Below are positions 55,355-63,502 of a DNA stretch of 64,000 bases, in pieces. Origin of the DNA: CAZIFG01 sp964539135 (GTDB taxonomy: Bacteria > Margulisbacteria > Marinamargulisbacteria > GCA-2716485 > CAZIFG01). The notes below the pieces were generated by a model. It was not told the DNA's origin, searched no databases, and saw nothing but the letters and a program-made list of their open reading frames with translations. A program made the position numbers and the translations under genes. The DNA lies in NCBI GenBank assembly GCA_964539135.1, contig CAZIFG010000005.1, positions 1-64,000 of the forward strand, written 5' to 3'. Position 1 is the first letter of the stretch. Each line of letters begins with the position of its first letter.

Positions 55355-57937
55355 ATGTCATCATTGGATCAGTTTCCCAAATCAGCACCTTCCTTATTTT
55401 TACCTGTTCCCATTTCCCCTACTTTAATACAGCAGTTGGACTTACCCGAATCGAACGACAGTCGTGAATTTGGGGCACAGTTGGCATCACGATTAAAAGA
55501 AGAACCCCTTACAGATTCAAAATACGCAAAAGCAAACGAAGCGTCTGCCTATCAATCGGCAACCTTAACCCCCCTATGGGCCAATCAATCAGCATCCTTT
55601 TTAGCAGATTTGCATTTAAAATCATCACTTACATATTCCGTAGATAAAAAAGTCGCGGAACAAACATACACAGAAGTTAAAAATAACGATACCAGCAAAG
55701 CGGCAGACAGAGTAGCGGCCATACTGTCTGAAAAAGAGGCCGAACGCCGTAAAAAAATCCAAGATTTAATCACGCTACACAACGTAGAATACATGCCCGA
55801 TATTGATAATAAAAATCCCTTTAAAGAAGGAACACCAGAATACGAGGCCTTTAATACCCTGGATGTTTTTAAAGGGTTAAGAGAAGGAACCACCACCTCT
55901 TTAGAAGTGTTGGGTGATGAAGGCAAACGAATCATAGAAGATGCCTTAAAAATGGCAGGATCTCGCCTGAAATCAGAAGAAGTAGAAGATCCATTTCAGG
56001 ATACAAAAATCAAAACATTTAATGTCAGCCAAAACTATTTTGACCTCTTTTCAAATGAAGATAAATGGAAGAATTGGGATAAAAAAACAACCTTCGGCGT
56101 TTTATTGGCCCGTTGGTCCCAGCTCAGCACGTCCTATAAAACGGTACGATCATTTTCAGGCCCCAGTTATGATTATCTGGAGAGTGTAAAAGCAGGAAAG
56201 ACAGCGGATAGTGCCTTGGCCTCAGACAGCGCCTTTAAGACCTATGTGGATACCATGAAAAAGACCCTCGGGGAAATGTCGAAATTGGTTCAAAACTTAA
56301 TTTCGGGCGCTGCCTCTGACGAGGGTGATTTATTAGGGCTTAATCCATCCAGTTTAAAATCAGCACCCAGTACCAGTGCGTTAAAATCTGGAACTGGAAC
56401 CGCAGCAAAAGTGGATAAAACCTTAACAGAATTAAGTGAGCAAGTGTTAGCGTTCAAAGCCCGAGCGAAAGATAACCCTCTGTTGCAGGATCAAGTCAGT
56501 CAGTTAGAAGCCTTAGTCGGGACCTACGATGAAGCTGTTTCGGCAGAATATCAGCTCAATAAAAAAATCGACAGTGTAAAAGATCATGCCTTAAAATACG
56601 CGAAAAACTGGATGGATGTAGTTGGTAAGAACCTCCAAAATCAATACATGATTGTAGGATTTGCAACCTTTTTAAAATCAGCGCCAGATGCATTAACACA
56701 AACCAATTTAGCAAACTGGGACGGCCAATCAACCAGTGATTTAGCCGCGTATTTATCCGCCTCAAAAGATGGGCTGATGGATAAATTTATTTCGGACGGA
56801 TTGGCCTATATTAAATCAACTTTTATCGAAAAAGAGTTTAGTATTCCAGCCCTTAAAGAAGGCGCAATGTCTAAAAGTAAGTTAAATTTTGAAGCCAATG
56901 ACCTTCAGAAATCAGGTGGGCTAGAGCGAAAAAACATCAAAATAAACACTGCATACGGACAATCCATGACCATGGAAGAGCTATTAAGCCTTGTCGGAAA
57001 AGGCAGTACCGTCAGTGATAGATATAACAATGCAATTCAGGTTAAAAATACCGTCATGGATATGATAGAGCAGCTTTCTGGTATTGGGTATAAAAAAAGT
57101 GGCACAGCGTTCAAAGTAACAGGTCGTCGTTTAGAAGATGCCGAAATCCCAGAGGGATACACAGGCGATAAATCAAAATTAATTGCGGTTAAATTGCATT
57201 CCAATGTAGATTGGGAGCAATTTTCGGGTGAAGATAAGCGAGCGGCAAATGCAAATACACAGGCCTCAACAGGAAGCTTAACGCAGCAAACAGGTAAGCC
57301 CTTTGAAATGATGTTTGAAAGCACAGAAAAAGCACAGGCGTATTTAGATATGCTGATGAAATTGGATCAAACCTTGGACGCCGTCTTACAGCCCTTTGAC
57401 CGCGGTGGCCATAAAACCATGACAGAAAAAGGACCCGTAGAGACAGATTATAGGCTACTCGTGACGAATGAGGGTGAATTGGGGAAATCTGGTTTAATCA
57501 CAAAAGACAGTGCCGAATATAGTGTGTCTGTGGATACCTTTTTAAAAGGTAGTGACATCAAAAACTACAGATGGGATGCCATTTCAACTTACATCGAATT
57601 TGAAGGGGCTATGGGCATCGCCAGAACTGCGTTGGGGGGTGTGACTGTAAACATTCAACGATCCTCCGATAAAAAAGCCGAGATTGAAAAGTATGACGAA
57701 GAAAAAGAAGAGTTTAAACAAGAACAAATCAGAGAACAAAAAGAGAAAAACGAAAAAGAGGTTCAAGAAAAAAGACGGGTAAGCGAGTCTGAAAAAGCAT
57801 CTAAAGAGCAAGCCCAAATTGCGAAAAAGAATGCAGAGAAAGTAGCCCAAGAGCGAAAAGCCATAGAAGAACAAACCTTGGCCATTCAAAAACAAAAAAA
57901 ACAAGAAGAGTCTAATAAAAAGAGTAAAAAACAATGA
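55355..57937 (+). CDS. Large helical protein with C-terminal coiled coil
   Basis: The 860-residue protein is unrecognised, with no signal peptide or membrane span. It is Ser/Lys/Ala-rich. A Glu/Lys region at about 120-200 leads into a helical core. The last 80 residues are an almost pure Lys/Glu/Gln coiled coil (EKEVQEKRRVSESEKASKEQ and following). GGAGGTAGG lies upstream of the ATG. Its 3' end overlaps the next start by an ATGA. It could be an export substrate, tip or translocator-like protein by context only. Confidence 0.8.
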   Translation: MSSLDQFPKSAPSLFLPVPISPTLIQQLDLPESNDSREFGAQLASRLKEEPLTDSKYAKANEASAYQSATLTPLWANQSASFLADLHLKSSLTYSVDKKVAEQTYTEVKNNDTSKAADRVAAILSEKEAERRKKIQDLITLHNVEYMPDIDNKNPFKEGTPEYEAFNTLDVFKGLREGTTTSLEVLGDEGKRIIEDALKMAGSRLKSEEVEDPFQDTKIKTFNVSQNYFDLFSNEDKWKNWDKKTTFGVLLARWSQLSTSYKTVRSFSGPSYDYLESVKAGKTADSALASDSAFKTYVDTMKKTLGEMSKLVQNLISGAASDEGDLLGLNPSSLKSAPSTSALKSGTGTAAKVDKTLTELSEQVLAFKARAKDNPLLQDQVSQLEALVGTYDEAVSAEYQLNKKIDSVKDHALKYAKNWMDVVGKNLQNQYMIVGFATFLKSAPDALTQTNLANWDGQSTSDLAAYLSASKDGLMDKFISDGLAYIKSTFIEKEFSIPALKEGAMSKSKLNFEANDLQKSGGLERKNIKINTAYGQSMTMEELLSLVGKGSTVSDRYNNAIQVKNTVMDMIEQLSGIGYKKSGTAFKVTGRRLEDAEIPEGYTGDKSKLIAVKLHSNVDWEQFSGEDKRAANANTQASTGSLTQQTGKPFEMMFESTEKAQAYLDMLMKLDQTLDAVLQPFDRGGHKTMTEKGPVETDYRLLVTNEGELGKSGLITKDSAEYSVSVDTFLKGSDIKNYRWDAISTYIEFEGAMGIARTALGGVTVNIQRSSDKKAEIEKYDEEKEEFKQEQIREQKEKNEKEVQEKRRVSESEKASKEQAQIAKKNAEKVAQERKAIEEQTLAIQKQKKQEESNKKSKKQ

Positions 57938-58776
57938 GTTACGGTCCTATAGATGGTAATGCAGGAACAGACACGAATGACACAATTTACTATAAAAAGT
58001 TGCAGCAGCAACTGAAGGCGAGAGCAGAACTTAAAAATCAGTTAAATAACACAGAAGACAGACCAGAAAGAGGGATTCATTCAGACGCAGTGAGCATGGA
58101 GGGCGCTAAGAATTATAAAAAAGAGGATGAAAAAACAGAGTTTAAACATCCCGATATCAAAGACGAAGTGAAATTATCAAGTTACGAGTGGGAAAAGAAA
58201 GTGCTTGAACAAAGAGACGGGACAGGGCAAAATCAAGAGAGAGATCGAAATGCTTCAAAAGACAAGGACCCTAAAGAGATTTTAAAGGTTGGATATGCGA
58301 TTAATTTTATGAAACGAATACCAGAGTTAAAAGAAATGTATCGCTTCAATTTAATTGAGGCTCGATCTCACCAAGATCTAGTGGGAAAATTCTCACAGTT
58401 TAAGGTAGGTGTGATTGGCCAAATGTTAGCGCTTGCGGGCGTATCCGTAGAGGAATTGAAAAAGTTAAAAAAGCAAGCCATTCAAGAGGCCTTTGAGGAA
58501 AACTTAGCCGAAATGATTGATAATATTTATCATGAAGAATTATCTGAGCTTATTCACGGTAAAACAAAAAAAACAAAAGCAGCCTTACGGGTCTACAGTC
58601 AGTACCGGGCCAATTTAGCGACACAAATGACGAATTTAGGGCGTCCGGGATATTGGACCAGCACACGTATTTTGGAAGAAAGAGTGCGGCAGTGCGCTAA
58701 AATTGAGCAAGAGTTTAAGCGCGAAAGAGACAACTTATTGTATCAGCTAGATTATTTATTACAGGCGTCATTTTAA
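57934..58776 (+). CDS. Charged helical protein of unknown function
   Basis: The 280-residue protein has a disordered, Asp/Lys/Gln-rich first half and a helical second half (about 110-278). This half contains LAGVSVEELKKLKKQAIQEAF, EELSELIHGKTKKTKAALRVY and REREDNLLYQLDYLL-type segments. No known domain was recognised. It overlaps both neighbours (ATGA upstream, one base downstream), so it is part of a tightly coupled unit. Confidence 0.8.
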   Translation: MSYGPIDGNAGTDTNDTIYYKKLQQQLKARAELKNQLNNTEDRPERGIHSDAVSMEGAKNYKKEDEKTEFKHPDIKDEVKLSSYEWEKKVLEQRDGTGQNQERDRNASKDKDPKEILKVGYAINFMKRIPELKEMYRFNLIEARSHQDLVGKFSQFKVGVIGQMLALAGVSVEELKKLKKQAIQEAFEENLAEMIDNIYHEELSELIHGKTKKTKAALRVYSQYRANLATQMTNLGRPGYWTSTRILEERVRQCAKIEQEFKRERDNLLYQLDYLLQASF

Positions 58777-58994
58777 TGTCAAACTTAAACGATAATGCAG
58801 TAAAATCAATCAGTGACATGAAACTACAGGTTTCCAAACTGGAGCGGTACATTGCGCGCGCCAGTTCCAAGCGACAGGCCTATGAAAAAAAGTTAGAGCG
58901 GCAATATACTATTAATAAAGCCACTCAAAATTTAGTAAGACAGGGCATTGCACTTATGAAACGACCGAGCTCACGCTTAGGGGTGGATTTATAA
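58776..58994 (+). CDS. Small coiled-coil protein
   Basis: The 72-residue, basic, helical protein (ISDMKLQVSKLERYIARASSKRQAYEKKLERQY) looks like a short coiled coil. FliJ/SctO-like stalk proteins are coiled coils next to export genes but are about twice as long, so this is only a loose analogy. It shares single-base overlaps with both neighbouring genes. Confidence 0.75.
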   Translation: MSNLNDNAVKSISDMKLQVSKLERYIARASSKRQAYEKKLERQYTINKATQNLVRQGIALMKRPSSRLGVDL

Positions 58995-60769
58995 TGAGTT
59001 TGGGGGGCATTTCAAATTATGGCAAAGAGGTAGAACAGAAGGACCCCAATTTTGACAGGGCCTTAGAAAGTATTGTTTCCATTGAAGAGCAGGGGGCAGG
59101 GGAAACCAAAAACGGCGATGGGCGCTTAGCTGCAATACGCAGAAAAACACATAAAACAGAAACTTCATCAGGTAAAGGGCAGGCAATAGATGCCTTGGAT
59201 CAGCGTCAAGAAGCCGTTGATATTTATAAAGAATTTGCGTCTAAAAAAACAGAGAGAGCGGAGAAAAAAATAGGGAAAGAGATGCTCTCAACCCGAAAAG
59301 AAGATTTGGCGGCCTTTGCAAAAGAGTTGCAGCCCGCGGTAATCGCAACCGTTTCTGATCGTGTGGTATTGTCCAGTTTGTCGAAAGATCGTCTCAAGGG
59401 AAAATTAGATACAACGCAACAATCCGAAACGGAGTTTCGCGTAAGACGTGACGAGTCCCCAGCTCAGGAGGATAAGCTCAAGGAACTCAAAAAAGCAGTT
59501 AAAGAGCAAGGCCTTGCTCAGGCACAAGAAGGGGCAAAAGCCTTGCGAGAAATTCCAAAAGATATCGTAGGCAGTTATGTATCGGCAGTAGCTGAAAATT
59601 TGATTGCGCCCACACCAAAGAAAAAGGAAGAATTGCGTCAAATTCAAGCACAGGTAGAGGCAGGTATTTTAAGCAGTAAAGAAATCAAAACCGTGCAAGA
59701 GCAAGTGAAAAAAATGCTCACCGAAGACATGACCAAGACCTTAAGACGACAATATGCAAGAGTGGCAGTAGCGACAGCCGAAAAATCAAAAAATTTAGCG
59801 GGGTTTCTTAAAGAGGTGGAAGGATACGATTCGGTATTAACCAATGCCATCGTATTGGGATTAATTGAAGAGGGACCAGTGGGCCGAAAAACGCTACAGG
59901 AAGATATAAATAATGAGTATCGATTTTTTGTGGCAGATGAGTTAGATCGCACCTTATCAGAATCGCTGACCAAAAGTGCCTCAATTAAAGACCTTTCCAA
60001 GGCCTTTGATAAATTAAACGGTCTATCCATGATGGTAGAGTTTCAATCGCCGGCTTATATTCAAACGGTTCAAAAAAAGATAGAGAATTTAGGGCTTAAT
60101 TTTTTTGTGAATCCCAATCCCAATCAAGGGTCCTTAGACGATGATCCTAAAAGAAAGAAAAAACAAACGCAGACACAAGAGATAGAAGGCGTTTCAGGCG
60201 TAGAAAGTGTAGAAGATACCCTTCGGGCACTCTATGAAAAACTGCATGTGGGCGTGGGATTTGTAGAGGGGTTGAAAACAAAATGGGCCATAAAGAAAGC
60301 AGAAAAAAAATTGAAAGAATCCGGAAAAGAAAAAATGCTGAAACAGCTGAAACAGGAAAGTTCTGGATTTGCAAAATTAAGATTGATGCTCAAGCTAAGG
60401 GCCTTATTTGAAGAGCGAGCGACATTACTGGAGTTTAAAGGGCCGGACTATAAGCGGATCAAAAAAGAAATCAAAAAAACCTTAAAAGCCTTAAAAGACA
60501 TAGGGTGTATTGTAGAAAAATCTGATATAATGAACCTAAGAGATCAATGTAATAAGGCTATTTTTGGGGTGATGAAAGAAGAGTTTATCAAGCTAGAGAT
60601 AGAAGTAACCCGAAATCCAAAACATATTGGATTAAAGCAAAAGCATGGAAATTATTTAATCGTGTTAAATCGTTTAAAAGCGGAGACCCCCATGCTAGAA
60701 GAAATTAAACCCAGTATGATGAAAGGTTTAGAATTTTTAACGGATGTCAATATAATAGAAGCAGCATAA
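58994..60769 (+). CDS. Large charged helical protein of unknown function
   Basis: The 591-residue protein is unrecognised, without signal peptide or membrane helix. It is strongly helical and Lys/Glu-rich throughout, with a low-complexity hinge near residue 380-395 (DDDPKRKKKQTQTQE). A cluster of basic helices follows (IKKAEKKLKESGKEKMLKQLKQ). Position before the rod/hook-like gene would suit a gatekeeper or substrate-control protein, but no SctW/HrpJ motif is recognisable. It is one base into the preceding gene's stop. Confidence 0.8.
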   Translation: MSLGGISNYGKEVEQKDPNFDRALESIVSIEEQGAGETKNGDGRLAAIRRKTHKTETSSGKGQAIDALDQRQEAVDIYKEFASKKTERAEKKIGKEMLSTRKEDLAAFAKELQPAVIATVSDRVVLSSLSKDRLKGKLDTTQQSETEFRVRRDESPAQEDKLKELKKAVKEQGLAQAQEGAKALREIPKDIVGSYVSAVAENLIAPTPKKKEELRQIQAQVEAGILSSKEIKTVQEQVKKMLTEDMTKTLRRQYARVAVATAEKSKNLAGFLKEVEGYDSVLTNAIVLGLIEEGPVGRKTLQEDINNEYRFFVADELDRTLSESLTKSASIKDLSKAFDKLNGLSMMVEFQSPAYIQTVQKKIENLGLNFFVNPNPNQGSLDDDPKRKKKQTQTQEIEGVSGVESVEDTLRALYEKLHVGVGFVEGLKTKWAIKKAEKKLKESGKEKMLKQLKQESSGFAKLRLMLKLRALFEERATLLEFKGPDYKRIKKEIKKTLKALKDIGCIVEKSDIMNLRDQCNKAIFGVMKEEFIKLEIEVTRNPKHIGLKQKHGNYLIVLNRLKAETPMLEEIKPSMMKGLEFLTDVNIIEAA

Positions 60770-60784
60770 AGTAGGAGCGTTAAC

Positions 60785-61651
60785 ATGTTAGATATTTATG
60801 TCAATTCACAAAATACACTGTACGGATTAGAGAGCGCCTTAAGAATTGCCATTTCAAACGCCAATAACTTTGGAACGCCAGGATATAAAGCAATAGGGAC
60901 ATCCTTTACAACGGTATATACAGAGGTCATGTCGTTGGGAACAAAGTCCATTAATCCCTTGCAGCTAGGATCAGCAGCAACCTTAGGGGCAACGTCCACA
61001 GATTATACCCAAGGGGCCATAGGATTTGGAACTTCCATGAACGTAGCCATACAAGGAGAGGGCTTTTTTATCATTTCAGCAAGCTCTACAGAGTTTGGCA
61101 GCAATGCCGATAAATTATATACGCGGGCAGGATCCTTCCAAATTGATAACCTCAATAAATTCATCATTGACTCATCAGGGCGAAAAGTATTTGGGTATGC
61201 GGTAGATAAAGCAGGAAATAAACTCAATGATACCTTGGTGCCAATTAGTACAAATGACGAAACAGACATAGGATTTACCGATGGTGGCTTATTGGTCAAA
61301 AATTTTGCAGCGTCTAAAACAGATCCAGATAAGCCTCAAGAACCCATGTATCGATTGGCCTTAACCAGTTTCCATAATAAAGAAGGGTTAGTGGGGGTGT
61401 CTGGAGGCGCTTGGAAAGCAACATCCTCTGCGGGAGAGCCTCTGCCTTTGGGGGGCTCAGGTTCAAAAATTGGAGAAAATGGGAATCATTACGGGGATAT
61501 TTTAGGCAGTGCACTAGAATCTTCTAACGTAGACGTTGCGAGAGTATCTTTAGATTTAAACATGTTAACCAGATCCTATACCGCTGTTCAGGCTGTGATT
61601 GATGACGTGACCAAAATCATGTCTTCCTTGATCCCCAAAATAGGCGGATAA
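60785..61651 (+). CDS. FlgE/FlgF/FlgG-family rod or hook protein
   Basis: The 288-residue protein belongs to the flagellar axial family. The N-terminal helix LYGLESALRIAISNANNFGTPGYKAIGTSF matches the family's NNxANxxTxGYK motif. GFGTSMNVAIQGEGFFII, YTRAGSFQIDNLNKFIIDSSGRKVFGY matches the central FlgG/FlgE blocks. A C-terminal SALESSNVDVARVSLDLNMLTRSYTAVQAVI matches the rod-type tail. The length fits a proximal/distal rod or short hook protein. It ends the helical-protein cluster, tying that cluster to flagellar-type export. Confidence 0.92.
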   Translation: MLDIYVNSQNTLYGLESALRIAISNANNFGTPGYKAIGTSFTTVYTEVMSLGTKSINPLQLGSAATLGATSTDYTQGAIGFGTSMNVAIQGEGFFIISASSTEFGSNADKLYTRAGSFQIDNLNKFIIDSSGRKVFGYAVDKAGNKLNDTLVPISTNDETDIGFTDGGLLVKNFAASKTDPDKPQEPMYRLALTSFHNKEGLVGVSGGAWKATSSAGEPLPLGGSGSKIGENGNHYGDILGSALESSNVDVARVSLDLNMLTRSYTAVQAVIDDVTKIMSSLIPKIGG

Positions 61652-61661
61652 TAATCCGCCT
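61642..61661 (+). terminator. Perfect hairpin at the end of the rod-protein gene
   Basis: AGGCGGAT (61642-61649) and ATCCGCCT (61654-61661) form a perfect 8-bp stem with a 4-base loop, spanning the stop codon of the rod/hook-like gene. No T run follows, so it may be an RNA 3'-end or processing stem rather than a classical terminator. Confidence 0.5.
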
Positions 61662-61692
61662 AGAGAGGGGCATTAAGCCTAAAAGGCCAGGA

Positions 61693-61830
61693 GGCTGTCG
61701 CGAAATGCCTACGTTTGGATCAGCTGCAAGGCAGTACTAGTCCGAAAGCCCGGAATTTATATGTCATAAATGAGGGCTTGAGGCCAAGGATAACGCATCA
61801 GATGGCCAAAATAGGCGTTTCGCGACAGTC
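61693..61830. mobile_element. Palindromic repeat element, copy 2, abutting hpf
   Basis: The 138-bp element has terminal inverted repeats 61693-61711 and 61812-61830 (17 of 19 pairing) and an internal inverted repeat around 61746-61778. It is about 85% identical by hand to the dapF copy, lying in opposite orientation on the plus strand. It ends one base before the stop codon of hpf. In the frame matching the dapF insertion this copy has a TGA, but the opposite-sense frame is open in both copies. No clear target duplication was found here. Confidence 0.88.
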
Positions 61831-61831
61831 T

Positions 61832-62353
61832 CTAGGTTTCAATCAGTCCAAATTGGTCACCGCCAAGGGGGTAAATAACGCATACGCGCTCATGAAGGTC
61901 TCGAAAAGCAAGGAAGCTTAAATTATCCTTTTCAAGGATAAGAATGGCATCTTCAGGATCCATGGGTTTGGCAACATACCGAGGCTCTGTTGCATTGGAA
62001 AGGACAACTTTGGAGCTGGGAGTGTCGCTGCTACGAGGGACGCTGCTTCTTTTGTGATCGCGTAATTTTTCCTTATGCTTTTTAAGCTGACTTTCTAATT
62101 TATCGATCAGAACATCAATGCTCGCGTACATACTAGATGAGGCTTCTTCAGCTCGAATAATAGTACCAGAAGCAAAAATAGTGGCAGAGGCAACATGCTG
62201 CTCGCTGTCTTTTGAACTGCCGGAAATATCCAAATCGACCACAATTTCTTGAATAGCATCAAAAAATCGCTCCAATCGCTGAAGCTTAGACTCGGCGTGA
62301 GCCTTCAACGCTTTGGTGATCGAGATGCTGTGGGCTTTGATAATCATTTTCAT
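61832..62353 (-). CDS. hpf: Ribosome hibernation promoting factor, long form
   Basis: The 173-residue protein dimerises 70S ribosomes into inactive 100S particles under stress. The N-terminal domain (IIKAHSISITKALKAHAESKLQRLERF, then EVVDL-like strand and HVASATIFASG) is the YfiA/HPF fold. A linker and a C-terminal dimerisation domain (KPMDPEDAILILEKDNLSFLAFRD, then IYPLGGDQFGLIE) make it the long type. The ATG at 62353 was chosen (AAGGAG 11 bases upstream). The 3' end is flush with a repeat element. Confidence 0.95.
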   Translation of the reverse strand: MKMIIKAHSISITKALKAHAESKLQRLERFFDAIQEIVVDLDISGSSKDSEQHVASATIFASGTIIRAEEASSSMYASIDVLIDKLESQLKKHKEKLRDHKRSSVPRSSDTPSSKVVLSNATEPRYVAKPMDPEDAILILEKDNLSFLAFRDLHERVCVIYPLGGDQFGLIET

Positions 62354-62432
62354 GGAAATCCACACTCCTTATTAACCTAGATATAAGACCTGTTCAGTCT
62401 ATCATGACAGTAGATAATTTGCACAGATAAGG

Positions 62433-62438
62433 TATAAT
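62433..62438 (+). promoter_or_regulatory. Possible -10 box upstream of glmU
   Basis: A perfect TATAAT lies 35 bases before the glmU start in the hpf-glmU divergent region, but no recognisable -35 is placed 16-18 bases before it. Tentative. Confidence 0.35.
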
Positions 62439-62472
62439 TAGAGTTCAATACACCTTGGGTGAAGGAGTCATT

Positions 62473-63450
62473 ATGAATAATTTTGCCATTATTTTAGCTG
62501 CGGGAAAAGGCACGCGCATGAAGTCAGACAAACTAAAAGTCGCCCATAAAATAGCCGGTAAACCCATTGTGAGTTATGTTGTAGATGCTGCCTTTGCAGC
62601 GGGCGTTAAAAAGGCATTTGTCGTGGTAGGCCATCAAGCAGAGCTCTTAAAAGAGACTTTAGATCACAGTGAATTGCAATTTGTCACACAAAAAGAGCAG
62701 TTAGGGACAGGCCATGCTGTCATGCAGGTGGCTCTAGAGTGGCAACCTGAAGAAGGTGACACTGTGGTTGTTCTGGCAGGAGATTGTCCGCTCATTAAGC
62801 CTCAAACCTTAAGAGATTTAGTGGCCATGCATCATGAGTCCAATGCCATTGCAACGGTATTAACAACGAATATGGAAGATCCCGCAGGGTATGGCCGTAT
62901 TATTCGAGGGGGAATGGGGACTTTAATGGAAATTGTAGAGGCAAAAGATTGCACACCAGATCAGCTAAAGATTAAAGAAATCAATACAGGGACCTATGTA
63001 TTTGATGCTCAGGCGCTGTTTAATCGCTTGAGTCAAATTCGAACCGATAACAGTCAGCAAGAGTATTATTTAACAGATATGATTCACATTTTAAAAGAAG
63101 AAGGCCTTGTAGTTTCTGCCTATTGTTTAGCGGATAGTACGCAGGCAATTGGAGTCAACACCCGTCAGGATATTGCAAGTACGCACGAAGCCCTATATCA
63201 AGAAAAAAATAGGGCCTTGATGCAAGAAGGGGTGACCATTATTGACCCTAAAACAACCAAAATAGACTCAATTGTAGAGGTAGGGGTAGATACGATTATT
63301 TATCCGTTTACCTGTATTTATGGGGCATCCAAAATTGGGAGTCAATGTGAAATCGGAAGTTTTTCATATTTGGAAGACATTACCCTTCAGGATAAGGAAA
63401 AAATCGCACCAGGTACGCAGTATTACCCAGGAAGTGTAAAAAACGTTTAA
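62473..63450 (+). CDS. glmU: GlmU with uridyltransferase domain but truncated acetyltransferase half
   Basis: The 325-residue protein has a complete N-terminal pyrophosphorylase domain (about 1-225). Seen: ILAAGKGTRMKSDKLKVAHKIAGKP, QLGTGHAVMQVA, VVLAGDCPLI, AGYGRIIR, EINTGTYVFDA and the YYLTDMI block. Only about 75 residues of beta-helix follow (EVGVDTIIYPFTCIYGASKIG). E. coli GlmU has about 456 residues, and the acetyltransferase active-site coils are missing here. It should make UDP-GlcNAc from GlcNAc-1-phosphate. Acetylation would need another protein, e.g. the alternative GlmU at 26380. The start has a GAAGGAG SD; the stop is a clean TAA. Confidence 0.92.
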   Translation: MNNFAIILAAGKGTRMKSDKLKVAHKIAGKPIVSYVVDAAFAAGVKKAFVVVGHQAELLKETLDHSELQFVTQKEQLGTGHAVMQVALEWQPEEGDTVVVLAGDCPLIKPQTLRDLVAMHHESNAIATVLTTNMEDPAGYGRIIRGGMGTLMEIVEAKDCTPDQLKIKEINTGTYVFDAQALFNRLSQIRTDNSQQEYYLTDMIHILKEEGLVVSAYCLADSTQAIGVNTRQDIASTHEALYQEKNRALMQEGVTIIDPKTTKIDSIVEVGVDTIIYPFTCIYGASKIGSQCEIGSFSYLEDITLQDKEKIAPGTQYYPGSVKNV

Positions 63451-63502
63451 AATGGGACTAAAACGGGTAAAAAGACCATAAAACACAGCATTTTGGAGTT
63501 TT

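Noticed and set aside
61715..61921. A 68-residue plus-strand frame across the repeat element and into hpf.
   Set aside because: It runs from the repeat into antisense hpf sequence and has no Shine-Dalgarno; the shared peptide with the dapF copy reflects repeat homology, not an independent gene.
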